Shown in pieces: positions 49,635-60,290 of a DNA stretch of 64,000 nt. The notes below the pieces were generated by a model. The model had not been told where the DNA came from, searched no databases, and saw only the letters and a program-made list of their open reading frames with translations. The position numbers were made by a program, and so were the translations under genes. The DNA comes from Prevotella melaninogenica (GTDB taxonomy: Bacteria; Bacteroidota; Bacteroidia; Bacteroidales; Bacteroidaceae), in NCBI RefSeq assembly GCF_018127965.1, contig NZ_CP072349.1, forward strand, positions 1,554,001 to 1,618,000, in the 5' to 3' direction. Each line of letters begins with the position of its first letter. Position 1 is the first letter of the stretch.

Positions 49635-52600
49635 TTAAAATGTAACGTTTAATCCAAAGATAAGTGTGCGAGGAGTTGGGTAACGACCGTAGTCATATCC
49701 GTCCAAGATTGCTTCAGGAGAAGCTCCGTCATAAGGGGTAAGATAGAAGAGGTTCTGTCCTGTCACATAAACATTGGCATTCGCCATCTTCATTGCCTTA
49801 ATCCATGTTCTTGGTAGAGTATAACTCAATGTTATCTCACGCAAAGCCATGTAACCAGCCTTCTCAAAGAACTTAGAGCCTTCACGCCAGATGTTCTGCT
49901 TATTCAACTGGTCGGCATAACTGAATGCTGGATAGCTGGCACCTAAGTTGGTTTCAGTCCACATATCTTGTACATTCTCTATAAGATTGAACTGTCCTTG
50001 ATACTGTCCCATAGAGCGAGCCTTGAGATCATTATAGATTGTATGACCCAAAGCGTAATCGAAACGAGCAAATAATGAGAGGTTCTTATAGCTTAACGTA
50101 CTTGTCCAACCACCTGTTACCGTTGGTCTTGAGTTACCCAATACCTTACGGTCGAGCGAGTTGATGATACCATCTTCATTGATATCCTCCCAGCAAACAT
50201 CACCAGGTTCAATAGCCTTCCAGCCTGTTGAGTTCTTATAAAGTACGCCAGTCTGTGGGTTTATTTCATCAGCAAGACCTGGACCATACAACTTTGCAAT
50301 GTTATCAATACGCTTGTTAGCATTTGCCTTTACATCATCCCAATCTCTAAAGATGTGATCTTGGCTGTAACCATAGAGTTCTCCAAGTGTTCCACCCTCA
50401 CGATAACCACCAATCCACTTAGTTGGAGTCTTGCCATCAGCGCCAACCTTGCCCGCAGCAACCTCTACTCCTTGAAGTTGATTGAATGGACGGTCGCTCT
50501 TAGGAAGCTGAATAATCGTGTTCTTTACGGTTGAGAGATTGAAAGAGAGGTCCCAACGGAAACTGTTCTTCAGGTGAATAGGAGTAGCACGCACCTCCAT
50601 TTCAAATCCTTGATTACGCAACTTACCCAAGTTTGTTTGGATAGAAGAGAAACCTAAGTAGGAAGGAAGACTCACGCTCTGAAGCAAATTACTCGTATTA
50701 CGAACGTAGTAATCGAGAATCAATGACAAACGATTCTTAAAGAAGCCAAGGTCAAGACCAGCCTCAAACGTGTGACTCTGCTCCCACTTTAAGGCTGTAT
50801 TCACAAGCGAACGGTCGTAGAAAGCAGTGTTACCATGATAGTTTGTAAGTTGGTCATAGATTCCATAGATATAGAAATCACCAATACCACTCACATTACC
50901 ATTGCTACCATAACTGATACGAGGCTTGATATTGCTAACAAAGTTCGACAACTTAGACTCCTTCCAGAAGTCTTCCTCCATCATGTTCCAGCCCAAAGAG
51001 ATACCAGGAAAGAAGCCCCAACGGTTATCTTTCAGCTTAGAGTTACCATCATAGCGGAAGGTAAAGCTGAGCAAATACTTCTGTTTGTAATCATAATTGA
51101 AGCGTCCAAAGAGAGACTCGATACGATTACCAGACTTCTCAGACTTTGGATTACTATCCTTATCAGCACCAGCATTGAGTGTAGGGATATCATCTGTAGG
51201 TGAATTCTTTGTAGAAGCATTCATCCAGAAGTAGTTATAATCATAATACTCCGCACCTAACATAAAGTCTACATTATGATGCTCAGCAAACGTATCGAAG
51301 TAATTCAATATCGTATTAAGCTGTATCTGCGTATCCTTCATCATATAAGCATATGCACGACGTGTCGTATTGATGCTATTAGGATTGCTCTGTGTGTAAT
51401 AAGCTTTATTGAAACTTTCATTCTGATTCAGCACATGATAAATAGATCCATTGGCTGACATCTTCAGATGCTTAGGTATTAATGTCAAGTCAAAACCAAT
51501 GTTGAACGTTTCTGAACGTGAACCATTCTCCATCGTGAGTTTATCATTCCAATACATATAGTTACCATCTGAACTACTCCAACCTGGTGCTGGAGAACCA
51601 TCAGCAAGGTAAGGATTCCATGTAGGACGCTGTGAACGGGTACGATAGAACAAAGAACTCCATGAGCCAAAATAACTATCTGGCTTCGTAAACCATGTGT
51701 ACTGCGCACCAGCACGTACCTTCAGCCAAGGCTTGATTTGATAATCACCCTTCACGCTACCAGTGAAACGACGGAAAGAAGTATTGCGTACAACTCCATT
51801 CTCATTATAGTAACCTAATGAAGCTACAAAAGAGCCCATGTTATTACCACCGCTGAAGCTCAGATAATGGTCTTGTGTAAGAGTTTGATTATGGTAGATT
51901 GCATCTTCCAAAAGACCTCCATAATCCTTAAAGATAAGCTTTGCACCATTTGTTGCACCATAGTAAGGGTCGTCCATAACCTCCCATCCTTCTTCAGTTA
52001 GCAGTCTTTGGTGCTCAGGATTGGTTGCATCGTAATACATAACATCCGTACGTGGAGTGTAATCAGTATATCCACGACCAGAATAACCATTCTGTGCATC
52101 GACATTAGCAGCCCTTCCGTGTCCTTCCATAGCATCAGCATAACGCTTGAAGCCCATTCGGTTATAGTAAAGATAGTTACGGGCATTCATAAACTTATAG
52201 TCATCACGCTTGAAGTTGGCACCCACTTTCAAACGATAATTGATGCTGGAAGTTCCTGCTTGAGCACGCTTTGTTGTAACAAGGATTACACCACCATTTG
52301 CCCTCGCACCATAAATTGCAGTTGATGCCGCATCCTTCAAGACTTCAATAGACTCGATATCAGATGGGTTAATCTCTGACAAAGTACGCTCTACTCCGTC
52401 AACGATAATCAATGCAGGAGCACTTCCTGTGATAGAAGCACCGCCACGCAAGGTGATAGAAGGCGCAGTACCTGGCTGACCAGAGCTATTGACAACCTGA
52501 AGACCAGTCACACTACCCTGCAATGCACTACCAACATTGGAGAAAGCTGCCGCATCTAATACCTTATTGTCCATCTTAGAGATAGCAGTTGTCAACGTAG

Positions 52601-52997
52601 CACGCTTCTGTTGACCCCCATAACCTGTCACGATAAGTTCGTTGAGGGCATGCTGTTCCTCCTTCAACGTCACTTTAATTTCCTGACCATCCCATTTCAC
52701 CTCCTTAGTGTCCATACCAATGTAGCTAATAACAATAATACTACCAGGAGGAATGTTTGATAAAGAGAAGCGACCGTCTAAATCAGTAGCAGCTCCATTA
52801 CTTGTACCTTTCACTTGAACAGTGGCACCAATGATAGACTCTCCTTGTTCGTCAATAATAATACCCGTGCACTTCCCTGATTGCTGTACGCTTTGAACAG
52901 GCAGCTTTGACACTGCAAATCCATGCGTAGGCATCAAAAAAGATACACCCATGCATAACGTAAAACCGATTGGCTTGATGTGTAAAATCATGCGCAT
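49635..52997 (-). CDS. SusC/RagA-family TonB-linked outer-membrane transporter
   Basis: 1120 residues. A signal peptide ends near HGFAVSK. CarboxypepD_reg domain about 40-120 (GIIIDEQGESIIGATVQVKG, IPPGSIIVISYIGM). TonB plug 125-245, starting ELIVTGYGGQQKRATLTTAI with SIEVLKDAASTAIYGARANG. A long barrel ends in GRYPTPRTLIFGLNVTF. It imports substrate captured by the SusD partner downstream. No enzymes or regulators are linked, so substrate is unknown; the IS upstream may have displaced them or cut off a regulator site. Confidence 0.95.
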   Translation of the reverse strand: MRMILHIKPIGFTLCMGVSFLMPTHGFAVSKLPVQSVQQSGKCTGIIIDEQGESIIGATVQVKGTSNGAATDLDGRFSLSNIPPGSIIVISYIGMDTKEVKWDGQEIKVTLKEEQHALNELIVTGYGGQQKRATLTTAISKMDNKVLDAAAFSNVGSALQGSVTGLQVVNSSGQPGTAPSITLRGGASITGSAPALIIVDGVERTLSEINPSDIESIEVLKDAASTAIYGARANGGVILVTTKRAQAGTSSINYRLKVGANFKRDDYKFMNARNYLYYNRMGFKRYADAMEGHGRAANVDAQNGYSGRGYTDYTPRTDVMYYDATNPEHQRLLTEEGWEVMDDPYYGATNGAKLIFKDYGGLLEDAIYHNQTLTQDHYLSFSGGNNMGSFVASLGYYNENGVVRNTSFRRFTGSVKGDYQIKPWLKVRAGAQYTWFTKPDSYFGSWSSLFYRTRSQRPTWNPYLADGSPAPGWSSSDGNYMYWNDKLTMENGSRSETFNIGFDLTLIPKHLKMSANGSIYHVLNQNESFNKAYYTQSNPNSINTTRRAYAYMMKDTQIQLNTILNYFDTFAEHHNVDFMLGAEYYDYNYFWMNASTKNSPTDDIPTLNAGADKDSNPKSEKSGNRIESLFGRFNYDYKQKYLLSFTFRYDGNSKLKDNRWGFFPGISLGWNMMEEDFWKESKLSNFVSNIKPRISYGSNGNVSGIGDFYIYGIYDQLTNYHGNTAFYDRSLVNTALKWEQSHTFEAGLDLGFFKNRLSLILDYYVRNTSNLLQSVSLPSYLGFSSIQTNLGKLRNQGFEMEVRATPIHLKNSFRWDLSFNLSTVKNTIIQLPKSDRPFNQLQGVEVAAGKVGADGKTPTKWIGGYREGGTLGELYGYSQDHIFRDWDDVKANANKRIDNIAKLYGPGLADEINPQTGVLYKNSTGWKAIEPGDVCWEDINEDGIINSLDRKVLGNSRPTVTGGWTSTLSYKNLSLFARFDYALGHTIYNDLKARSMGQYQGQFNLIENVQDMWTETNLGASYPAFSYADQLNKQNIWREGSKFFEKAGYMALREITLSYTLPRTWIKAMKMANANVYVTGQNLFYLTPYDGASPEAILDGYDYGRYPTPRTLIFGLNVTF

Positions 52998-53207
52998 CTA
53001 ACTTTTAATAGTAAAGATTGTTTAGTTCCTCCGCAAAACTGTTGACAAAGAGCATCATGCCTACAGCAGCACGAAAGGATATAAAATTATTAATATGATG
53101 TTCTATTTATGTTCACGATATTAATGACTTATTACGAGAGAAGGTATTATTCCCCTTACCGCAGAACGCCATTTGCCGATGTTATATATTGTTTAGGTTG
53201 ATATAGG

Positions 53208-53239
53208 CAAATGTAGGTACTTTTTTTATTTGACACAAA
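53208..53239 (-). promoter_or_regulatory. promoter of the susC/susD operon
   Basis: The minus strand reads -33 TTTG (53236-53239), a 20-nt spacer and -7 TACATTTG (53208-53215), a full consensus match. The leader is about 200 nt. It does not carry the TTTTAGGTATTGCA motif of the other two receptor promoters. Confidence 0.78.
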
Positions 53240-53449
53240 TTATGCTAAGAAATATTTTCTAAATAATCGTTAATTTTAATCAAGACAAGTGTAAACTCCT
53301 CTGACTATCAGATGAAAAGGGATTCTTCATCTACCCTCCTCCACTCAATATAAATAATACCTTAGACTTAAGAAAATGATTAACCTTTAGTAATATGGTT
53401 CTTTCGGACCAATAAATCGTTCGAAGAATTAGGACTTATTATAGCGTGC
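53240..53449. other. gap between susC promoter and the IS element
   Basis: About 210 nt of AT-rich DNA with no supported reading frame or palindromic array. The matching array is on the far side of the IS (55566-55622). Confidence 0.4.
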
Positions 53450-53568
53450 TAACCCAAGTTTAACCGGCAAAATTATTTTTCATAAATTTTCGGGATGTTT
53501 TGTGTAATATCAATTTGATAAATGATTGATAATCAAGTGTAGAGTATTGTTGCGAGGAGTAAAATCTG

Positions 53569-53583
53569 ATTTGTAGGACACAG
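53569..53583. repeat. internal direct repeat of the IS (partner at 55472-55486)
   Basis: ATTTGTAGGACACAG occurs in the same orientation 32 nt before the transposase ATG and again across its 3' end. It lies inside the inverted ends, so it is not a target duplication of this element. Confidence 0.7.
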
Positions 53584-53614
53584 CCATATCAAAATTATTT
53601 GTTACTTTGCACTC

Positions 53615-55495
53615 ATGCACGCAAATGTACAGACACGATTCAACCCTGCCACAGGCGACATGGCTCCTTATTATCGCATCAAGGAGTCATATCGTGATGT
53701 GCAGGGTCATGTACACTCGCTAATTCTGTTGAACATCGGTTTTGAACCTTCACTTACTGCTGTACAGGTTCGAAAAATTGCATACGCTCTTACCGAACGC
53801 TTCAAAACCAGAAGTACACCCTCGCTTTTTAAAAAACATCTTGACGGACTTACTCCTATTGAACAGGCAAAGGCTGACGAATGGTGGAGCCGTATGGAGA
53901 AAGAAGGTGGAATCGATCGGTTTAATAAGGAAGAGCAGAAGTCGCTGAGAAAATATGAGAACTATATTGACCTTGAGACGGCAAACTATACTGACGCAAG
54001 GAATGTTGGCGCAGAGTGGCTCTGCAAGCAGACAATAGACAAGCTGCAGTTAGAGGGTTTTCTGCGCAAAAATGGGTGGACGGAGAATGCGATACACACG
54101 GCTTTGTCAGCATTGATTGTCCGTACGGTATATGCTGTCTCTGAATGTTCATCTTATTATTATTTGCGCGATAACTCGGCTGCCGCTGAACTTTATAGTG
54201 GAGCTCCTGGCTGGACACCAGGGATCAATTCTCTGTATAAAATCACTGACAAGTTATATGAACTAAAGGAACAGTTAGAGCGTCATTTGTGCAGCGTTAC
54301 TGACGATCTCTTTAATATAGACAACAAGTTGATGCTCTTCGACTTAACCAACTTCTATTTCGAGGGTAGTAAGCGTAATAGCGATAAAGCCAAGTTCGGT
54401 CGATCAAAAGAAAAACGCTCTGACTGTAAACTACTTGTACTTGCATTATGTATCAATAAAGAAGGTTTTATACGTTATTCTTCTATCTTGGAGGGTAATA
54501 CAGCAGATCCCAAGTCTCTACCCAATATGATTGATACGCTGGCAAAGAGGAATCCATCAAGAACAAAGGATACGCTCGTTGTCATGGATGCAGGTGTTGC
54601 CACGGAAGAGAACTTGGAGTTAATAAAGAGAAAGGGTTACAATTATCTCTGCGTATCCCGTACGAAAATGAAAAACTATACGCTCAGTGATGATAACAAG
54701 AGTGTTACGGTAATGGATGCCCGTCGGCAGAAGATAACGCTGAAAGAGGTTAAGACAGAGGATGATGAGGATTATTATCTCGAAATAACATCTCCTTCGA
54801 AAGCTATGACAGAGTCGTCCATGAACAGGGTTTGGAGAGAGCGTTTTGAGATGGAACTGCAGAGGATAAACGAAGGAATCTCCAAGAAAGGTGGAACAAA
54901 AACCTATGAAAAGGTTGTTGAACGTACAGGACGTGCCATACAGAAGTACCCTTCTATAGCGAAGTTCTACCGGATTAGCTACATAAAAAACGAGAAGAAA
55001 CCCAAGCAGATGCTGCGTGTAGACTGGGAGATAAAAGACCTCTCGGAAATGGAATCTGGTCACGGAGTCTATTTCCTCCGCAGCAATGTCAGGACACTTT
55101 CTGAGCGTGTGACATGGGAATACTACAATCTCATCCGTGAGATAGAATGTACGAACAGACAACTAAAGAATGATCTCAACCTCCGTCCTATCTATCATCA
55201 GAAAGATGAGCGAAGCGATGCACACCTTTTCTTCGGTTTATTAGCCTACTGGGTGGTAAACACCATCCGTTGTCAATTAAAACGAGAAGGAGAATCCTGT
55301 TACTGGACCGAGATAGTACGACGTATGAGTACCCAAAAGCTTGTCACCACAAAAGGGAAGAATCCATTAGGTGAAATCATCGAGATGCGCCAATGTAGTA
55401 GTCCTTCGAAGCAAGCAAAACAGATATACGATAAGTTGAACTTAAAACACTCACCATTCAAAAAGAATAAAATTTGTAGGACACAGAGCCCATAA
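53615..55495 (+). CDS. DDE transposase, IS1634/IS4-superfamily type
   Basis: 626 residues, apparently intact. Catalytic residues: Asp243 in LFDLTNFYFEG, Asp325 in LVVMDAGVATEENLELIK, and Glu511 in REIECTNRQLKNDLNLRPIYH, the Y-R-E-K-like region of the IS4 superfamily, followed by AHLFFGLLAYWVV. It cuts and joins the element ends. The start at 53615 is the only good ATG. The last codons (ICRTQSP) are read through the right copy of the internal direct repeat. Confidence 0.88.
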   Translation: MHANVQTRFNPATGDMAPYYRIKESYRDVQGHVHSLILLNIGFEPSLTAVQVRKIAYALTERFKTRSTPSLFKKHLDGLTPIEQAKADEWWSRMEKEGGIDRFNKEEQKSLRKYENYIDLETANYTDARNVGAEWLCKQTIDKLQLEGFLRKNGWTENAIHTALSALIVRTVYAVSECSSYYYLRDNSAAAELYSGAPGWTPGINSLYKITDKLYELKEQLERHLCSVTDDLFNIDNKLMLFDLTNFYFEGSKRNSDKAKFGRSKEKRSDCKLLVLALCINKEGFIRYSSILEGNTADPKSLPNMIDTLAKRNPSRTKDTLVVMDAGVATEENLELIKRKGYNYLCVSRTKMKNYTLSDDNKSVTVMDARRQKITLKEVKTEDDEDYYLEITSPSKAMTESSMNRVWRERFEMELQRINEGISKKGGTKTYEKVVERTGRAIQKYPSIAKFYRISYIKNEKKPKQMLRVDWEIKDLSEMESGHGVYFLRSNVRTLSERVTWEYYNLIREIECTNRQLKNDLNLRPIYHQKDERSDAHLFFGLLAYWVVNTIRCQLKREGESCYWTEIVRRMSTQKLVTTKGKNPLGEIIEMRQCSSPSKQAKQIYDKLNLKHSPFKKNKICRTQSP

Positions 55496-55565
55496 GAAAA
55501 ACGAGGAAAGTACGGTAACAGTAACAATTAGGCGAAGGTGGGTGTTAAACTTGGGTTAAGCCTCC

Positions 55566-55622
55566 GCACCAATGGTGTTAGGCGTCCGCACCATACGTGT
55601 GGGGAGTTCGCACGTACGTTAG
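55566..55622. repeat. 22-nt palindromic array, locus 3 (3 units)
   Basis: Units start at 55566, 55588 and 55610: GCACCAATGGTGT, GCACCATACGTGT, GCACGTACGTTAG, with 9-nt spacers, again exactly 22 nt apart. The array begins 8 nt beyond the right end of the IS. The bases left of the IS (GCGTGC) could be the end of a further unit if the element is removed. Confidence 0.72.
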
Positions 55623-55680
55623 AACAGGTAAGAAAACTTAATCAAAAGTACTAACTGCAAGACTATTAGACACAAAAAAA

Positions 55681-55718
55681 CAGTCTTATTCCTTCTATAG
55701 AAAGATGGAATAAGACTG
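55681..55718 (-). terminator. terminator of the gltX-waaA-trpS operon
   Basis: CAGTCTTATTCC (55681-55692) and GGAATAAGACTG (55707-55718) form a perfect 12-bp stem. The minus strand then runs TTTTTTT. It lies 30 nt after the trpS stop. Confidence 0.88.
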
Positions 55719-55747
55719 CTATATGACTTTAAAGCAGAGCTAAAGAC

Positions 55748-56836
55748 TTACTTCTGTCTGAATCTCTCAGCCTGACTCTGAATCAAATCGGTATCCTCGA
55801 AATAGTTAATCTGCATAGCTGCACGTACCTCATCCATAGTCTGGGCAGCGGTTTCTCGTGCTTCCAATGAGCCCTTCTTGAGGATGTTATAAATCTCTGG
55901 AATATCCTGTTCGTACTCATGACGGCGCGCACGGATTGGATCCAACATCTTGTTCAAGACACTATTGAGCAACTTCTTACACTTCATATCACCAATACCA
56001 CCAGCTGTATAAGCAGCTTTCAACTCATCGAGGTTCTGGAACTCTGGCCAGAACTCAGCGAAGTCCTCATCTGTTGAGAAAGCATCAAGGTAAGTAAACA
56101 CAGCATTACCCTCAACATGACCTGGATCAGACACATTCAAGTGAGTTGGGTCAGTGTACATTGTCTTCACCTTCTTCCATACGGTATCAGCATCGTCAGA
56201 GAGATAGATACAGTTACCAAGACTCTTACTCATCTTCTCCTTACCATCTGTACCAGGCAGACGACGTGCTGTAGCGTTCTCTGGCAACATAATAGCAGGC
56301 TCAACGAGTACTGGTGCATAAATCTGATTGAAGCGACGTACGAGTTCACGTGTCAACTCCAACATAGGCTCTTGATCCTCACCTGCAGGGACAGTAGTAG
56401 CCTTGAAAGCTGCAATATCAGCAGCCTGAGAAACAGGATAAGCAAAGAAGCCCATTGGGATATTTGCTTCAAAATTGCGCATCTTAATCTCAGTCTTCAC
56501 CGTTGGGTTACGCTGAACTCGGCTTACACTGACAAGATTCATCAAGAAAGTGGTCAGTTCAGCTATTTCAGGAATCTGACTCTGTATGTAGAGTGTACAT
56601 TTCTCTGGACTCAAGCCAGCAGAGAGATAATCTAAAGCTACCTCAATAATATTCTGTCGAATCTTCTCTGGGTTGTCAGCATTATCTGTCAACGCCTGTA
56701 CGTCTGCCATAAAGACAAACATCTTATCGTAGTCTCCGAGGTTCTGAAGTTCCACACGACGGCGGAGAGAACCCACGTAGTGACCCAAGTGAAGTTTACC
56801 AGTAGGGCGGTCACCTGTTAAAATAATCTTTCCCAT
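55748..56836 (-). CDS. trpS: tryptophanyl-tRNA synthetase
   Basis: 362 residues starting [20 protein letters not shown] (HIGH-type motif), with the KMSKS motif in [12 protein letters not shown]. It charges tRNA-Trp; the only tRNA-Trp seen here is at 37200-37272. It is the last gene of an apparent four-gene operon with gltX, waaA and a zinc-ribbon protein. Confidence 0.97.
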   Translation of the reverse strand: MGKIILTGDRPTGKLHLGHYVGSLRRRVELQNLGDYDKMFVFMADVQALTDNADNPEKIRQNIIEVALDYLSAGLSPEKCTLYIQSQIPEIAELTTFLMNLVSVSRVQRNPTVKTEIKMRNFEANIPMGFFAYPVSQAADIAAFKATTVPAGEDQEPMLELTRELVRRFNQIYAPVLVEPAIMLPENATARRLPGTDGKEKMSKSLGNCIYLSDDADTVWKKVKTMYTDPTHLNVSDPGHVEGNAVFTYLDAFSTDEDFAEFWPEFQNLDELKAAYTAGGIGDMKCKKLLNSVLNKMLDPIRARRHEYEQDIPEIYNILKKGSLEARETAAQTMDEVRAAMQINYFEDTDLIQSQAERFRQK

Positions 56837-56876
56837 GTATATATTTCTGTTTTATTCGTTATGTGTATCGTTGAAG

Positions 56877-57365
56877 TTACTCATCGTGTCCCGGTACAGC
56901 AATGGTATCTGTGCTTTCTTCTGGCTGTTCTTCAACTTGCTCTTCTTCCTTCTGTTCAGGCGCTGCTGGAGCTGTTGCCACAGTATCAACAGATGGAGTT
57001 TGCTCTACTTCAATAGGAGATTCATATGGAATCGTATCGTTAGGGATGCTATCAGTCACAGGTGTTTCTGGCGAAGAAGAGCCGAAAGTGAAATAAGCAC
57101 CTACACCACCAGCCAATAGAAGTAGACCAATAACAACGCCCCAAAGTATTGCATTGCTGCCTTTCTTGTGCGTTTCTCCTTGTACCTGCTGTGCCTGTGG
57201 GGTAAAGCCTGTAGGTTGTTCATACTGCTGACCAGCACTCACCAAAGGCAATGTAACCTCCATGACACCATGACAATGAGGACAAGTACACTCGATTGTC
57301 TGTCCTTCTTCAGCCTCAACAATAAACTGTGTTCCACAGTTATCACATGTTATCTGATATTTCAT
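56877..57365 (-). CDS. zinc-ribbon, single-span membrane protein of unknown function
   Basis: 162 residues. The N-terminal zinc ribbon has Cys7, Cys10, Cys28 and Cys31 (CDNCG, CPHCH). A Gln/Pro linker is followed by one membrane helix (AILWGVVIGLLLLAGGVGAY, about 73-92). The C-terminal tail is rich in Pro, Glu and Thr and would be outside the cytoplasm. The start overlaps the waaA stop by 4 nt, so translation is coupled. Its role is not known. Confidence 0.75.
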   Translation of the reverse strand: MKYQITCDNCGTQFIVEAEEGQTIECTCPHCHGVMEVTLPLVSAGQQYEQPTGFTPQAQQVQGETHKKGSNAILWGVVIGLLLLAGGVGAYFTFGSSSPETPVTDSIPNDTIPYESPIEVEQTPSVDTVATAPAAPEQKEEEQVEEQPEESTDTIAVPGHDE

Positions 57366-58597
57366 AACTTTACGTTGCTTAGAACTTTATTTGTAGCACC
57401 TGCCAAACTCTCGACATAAGTACCTGCCAAAGAACCACAAGCGGAGCGATATTCTTCGTCTTCAGCAAAGTGATTCATCAACAAACTAAAACTCTCAAAG
57501 TCGAAAACTTCAAAGCCACCACCATCACGCAAGAGTCCTTGTGCTTCGGCAAAATGCTTGTTGTTAGGACCAAAGAGAACAGGCATATCCCACACTGCAG
57601 CCTCGAGGACATTGTGAATTCCTACACCGAAACCGCCACCTACGTAGGCAACATCACCATAATGATAAATCGATGACAGCAAACCAAAACAGTCGATAAT
57701 CAATACATCGGCATCAGCAACATTCTCTTCTGTTGCCTGTATGTAGCGTACTACCTTCTTATCCTTTATCAGTGAGAGGATAGTCTTTAGATGATCTTCT
57801 CCGATAACGTGCGGTGCAATGATAAGTTTCCAGTCCCTATTCTCATTAAAGTACTTGAGGAAGATTTCCTCATCAGGCTGCCATGATGATCCTGCCACAA
57901 AGACTTTCTTTCTATCAGTAGCATCCCTATTGACGAACTTCTCCACCAAAGGTAATTTCTTACTTGCCTCCTTGATTTGCAAGACACGGTCGAAGCGAGT
58001 ATCACCCACAACAACAGCGTCAGAGATTCCTATCTTATTCAAGAGTTCCTTGCTCTCCTCATTCTGAACAAAGAAACGGCTAAAGCACTTTAAAACACGA
58101 CCATAACCTCTGCCATACCACTTAAAGAAGATTTGATCTGGACGGAAAATGCTTGACACGCTATAGACTGGTATATCACGATACTGCAGGATATGCAGGT
58201 AATTATACCAGAATTCATACTTGATAAAGAACGCCATAACAGGACGAACTGCACGTAGGAATCTGCGCGCATTACCCACCGTATCTATAGGCAGGTAGGT
58301 AATGATATCTGCTCCCTCATAATTCTTCCTCACCTCATAACCAGAAGGAGAAAAGAAAGTAAGCAGAATCTTATATTGCGGATAGTCTTTTCGTATCTGC
58401 TCTATCAAAGGGCGACCCTGTTCAAACTCCCCCAATGAAGCAGCATGAAACCAAACGTATTGAGCGTCTGACTCCACCTTCTCACGTAAAATCCGCACAG
58501 CCTCCTGTTCGCCTCGCCACATCTTGCGCAGTTTTTCATTGAAAAGACTACCCACAGCGATACCAAACTGGATGGCATACATTATTATATTATACAT
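57362..58597 (-). CDS. waaA: 3-deoxy-D-manno-octulosonic acid (Kdo) transferase
   Basis: 411 residues. An N-terminal hydrophobic anchor precedes the glycosyltransferase-N domain with WFHAASLGEFEQGRPLIEQI, containing the catalytic Glu. The C-terminal nucleotide-sugar half holds VFVAGSSWQPDEEIF and VAYVGGGFGVGIHNVLEAAV. It adds Kdo to lipid IVA at the inner membrane during LPS synthesis. It is 33 nt after gltX and overlaps the zinc-ribbon gene by 4 nt. Confidence 0.92.
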   Translation of the reverse strand: MYNIIMYAIQFGIAVGSLFNEKLRKMWRGEQEAVRILREKVESDAQYVWFHAASLGEFEQGRPLIEQIRKDYPQYKILLTFFSPSGYEVRKNYEGADIITYLPIDTVGNARRFLRAVRPVMAFFIKYEFWYNYLHILQYRDIPVYSVSSIFRPDQIFFKWYGRGYGRVLKCFSRFFVQNEESKELLNKIGISDAVVVGDTRFDRVLQIKEASKKLPLVEKFVNRDATDRKKVFVAGSSWQPDEEIFLKYFNENRDWKLIIAPHVIGEDHLKTILSLIKDKKVVRYIQATEENVADADVLIIDCFGLLSSIYHYGDVAYVGGGFGVGIHNVLEAAVWDMPVLFGPNNKHFAEAQGLLRDGGGFEVFDFESFSLLMNHFAEDEEYRSACGSLAGTYVESLAGATNKVLSNVKL

Positions 58598-58630
58598 ACT
58601 CGGCTCAATTAATTTAGCCTTTCAAGATGC

Positions 58631-60148
58631 TTATCCCAACACCTCAATAGCCTTGTGCATACGCTTCAAGGTCTCCTCTTTGCCAAGGAAAGCAGATATA
58701 TCGAACATTCCAGGACCCTTACCAATACCAACAAGGGTGAGTCGGAATGCGTTCATGATATCACCAAGCTTATAGCCTTTGTCCTCTACCCATTTCAAAA
58801 CGATAGGTTCCTGACCTTCGACACTGAAGTCTTCTATTCCCTCCAAGACATCAGCAAGCTCGCTCATCTGCTGTGCAGAATATTCCTTCCAACGTTTCTT
58901 AACGGTCTTCTCATCATAGCTTGTTGGTGCAATGAAGAAGAAAGAGCAAAGTTCCCAAAGTTCCTTAACGAAGCTAACACGGTCTTTCATCATATGTACA
59001 ACCTGTGTCACCTGCTCCATAGTAGCCTCAACACCATTGTTAGCTACGATTGGTGCAAAGAGTTGTGCTATCTCATCATCAGACTTACGGAGGATGTATT
59101 CGTGGTTAAACCACATACCCTTTTGATAGTCGAACTTAGCTCCACTCTTTGAACACTTCGTGATATCGAATGCTTTTACAAGTTCCTCAAGCGAGAAGAG
59201 TTCCTGCTCTGTACCTGGGTTCCAGCCCAAGAGTGCCAAGAAGTTGACTACTGCCTCTGGGAAATAGCCACTCTCACGATAGCCTGAACTTACTTCACCA
59301 GTCTTAGGGTCGTGCCACTCCAATGGGAACACAGGGAAACCAAGGCGGTCACCATCACGCTTACTGAGCTTACCCTTACCCTCTGGCTTCAACAACAAAG
59401 GTAGATGGGCAAAGCGTGGCATACTATCTTCCCAACCAAAGGCACGGTAAAGCAATACATGTAACGGTGCACTTGGCAACCATTCCTCACCACGAATAAC
59501 GTGAGAGATTTCCATCAAGTGATCATCAACGATGTTTGCAAGGTGATAAGTTGGCAATTCGTCTGCGCTTTTGAACAGAACTTTATCATCAAGGATATCT
59601 GTCTTGATGCAAACATCACCACGAATCATATCATTGATATGAACTTCCTCACCTGGTTCTATCTTGAAACGAACAACATATTGTTGGCCATCTTCTATCA
59701 GACTTTCAACTTCCTCCTTTGACATTGTCAAAGAGTTACGCATCTGCAGACGAGTATGCGCATCGTACTGGAAGTTTTCAATTTCCTTACGCTTCGCATC
59801 CAACTCCTCTGGCGTATCGAAAGCAATGTATGCCTTACCAGCTTCTAAAAGCTGATTGACGTACTTTTTATAAATATCACGACGTTCGCTCTGACGATAA
59901 GGACCATGTTCACCACCAAAGCTTACGCCCTCATCAAACTTAATACCTAACCAATCAAAAGAGTCGAGGATATATTCCTCTGCCCCAGGAACAAAACGAT
60001 TAGAGTCTGTGTCCTCAATACGGAAGATAAGTTTGCCGCCATGTTGACGAGCGAAAAGGTAGTTATACAAAGCAGTACGCACACCACCAATATGCAAAGC
60101 ACCTGTTGGACTTGGAGCAAAACGCACTCTCACATTTCTTTCTGCCAT
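58631..60148 (-). CDS. gltX: glutamyl-tRNA synthetase
   Basis: 505 residues from [20 protein letters not shown] (60148); the longer read to 60253 runs through the promoter and is rejected. Class I motifs: [11 protein letters not shown] (HIGH) and KGKLSKRDG (KMSKS-type). It charges tRNA-Glu, and the product also feeds tetrapyrrole synthesis where that path exists. First gene of the operon. Confidence 0.96.
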   Translation of the reverse strand: MAERNVRVRFAPSPTGALHIGGVRTALYNYLFARQHGGKLIFRIEDTDSNRFVPGAEEYILDSFDWLGIKFDEGVSFGGEHGPYRQSERRDIYKKYVNQLLEAGKAYIAFDTPEELDAKRKEIENFQYDAHTRLQMRNSLTMSKEEVESLIEDGQQYVVRFKIEPGEEVHINDMIRGDVCIKTDILDDKVLFKSADELPTYHLANIVDDHLMEISHVIRGEEWLPSAPLHVLLYRAFGWEDSMPRFAHLPLLLKPEGKGKLSKRDGDRLGFPVFPLEWHDPKTGEVSSGYRESGYFPEAVVNFLALLGWNPGTEQELFSLEELVKAFDITKCSKSGAKFDYQKGMWFNHEYILRKSDDEIAQLFAPIVANNGVEATMEQVTQVVHMMKDRVSFVKELWELCSFFFIAPTSYDEKTVKKRWKEYSAQQMSELADVLEGIEDFSVEGQEPIVLKWVEDKGYKLGDIMNAFRLTLVGIGKGPGMFDISAFLGKEETLKRMHKAIEVLG

Positions 60149-60172
60149 TGTCTTAAATATTATATTTTCCTG

Positions 60173-60180
60173 CAAAATTA
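60173..60180 (-). promoter_or_regulatory. promoter -7 box of the gltX operon
   Basis: The minus strand reads TAATTTTG, matching TAnnTTTG, about 20 nt before the gltX start. No -33 TTTG is found at 20 nt. Confidence 0.5.
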
Positions 60181-60290
60181 ATGCTTTTTTTTGACTATCC
60201 GCTATATTTTTAGTATTTTCGCAAGTTGTTAGAGGATTAACGCAACAAGACACAACAGCTTGTTATAAGATTTACGAAACAATATATAAG

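Larger units (their letters stand above)
53450..55558 (+). mobile_element. IS1634-family-like insertion sequence
   Basis: Inverted ends TAACCCAAGTTTAAC at 53450-53464 and its exact complement GTTAAACTTGGGTTA at 55544-55558 (15 bp perfect) bound a single 626-codon transposase. The total is about 2.1 kb. No clean target duplication is visible, though TAA lies at both junctions. Inside the ends, a 15-nt direct repeat ATTTGTAGGACACAG flanks the transposase (53569-53583 and 55472-55486). The element separates a susC promoter from an upstream palindromic array. Confidence 0.82.

Noticed and set aside
55496..55565. Target duplication of the IS1634-like element
   Set aside because: The flanks share only TAA/AGC-like fragments and no clear 5-6 bp duplication could be shown.
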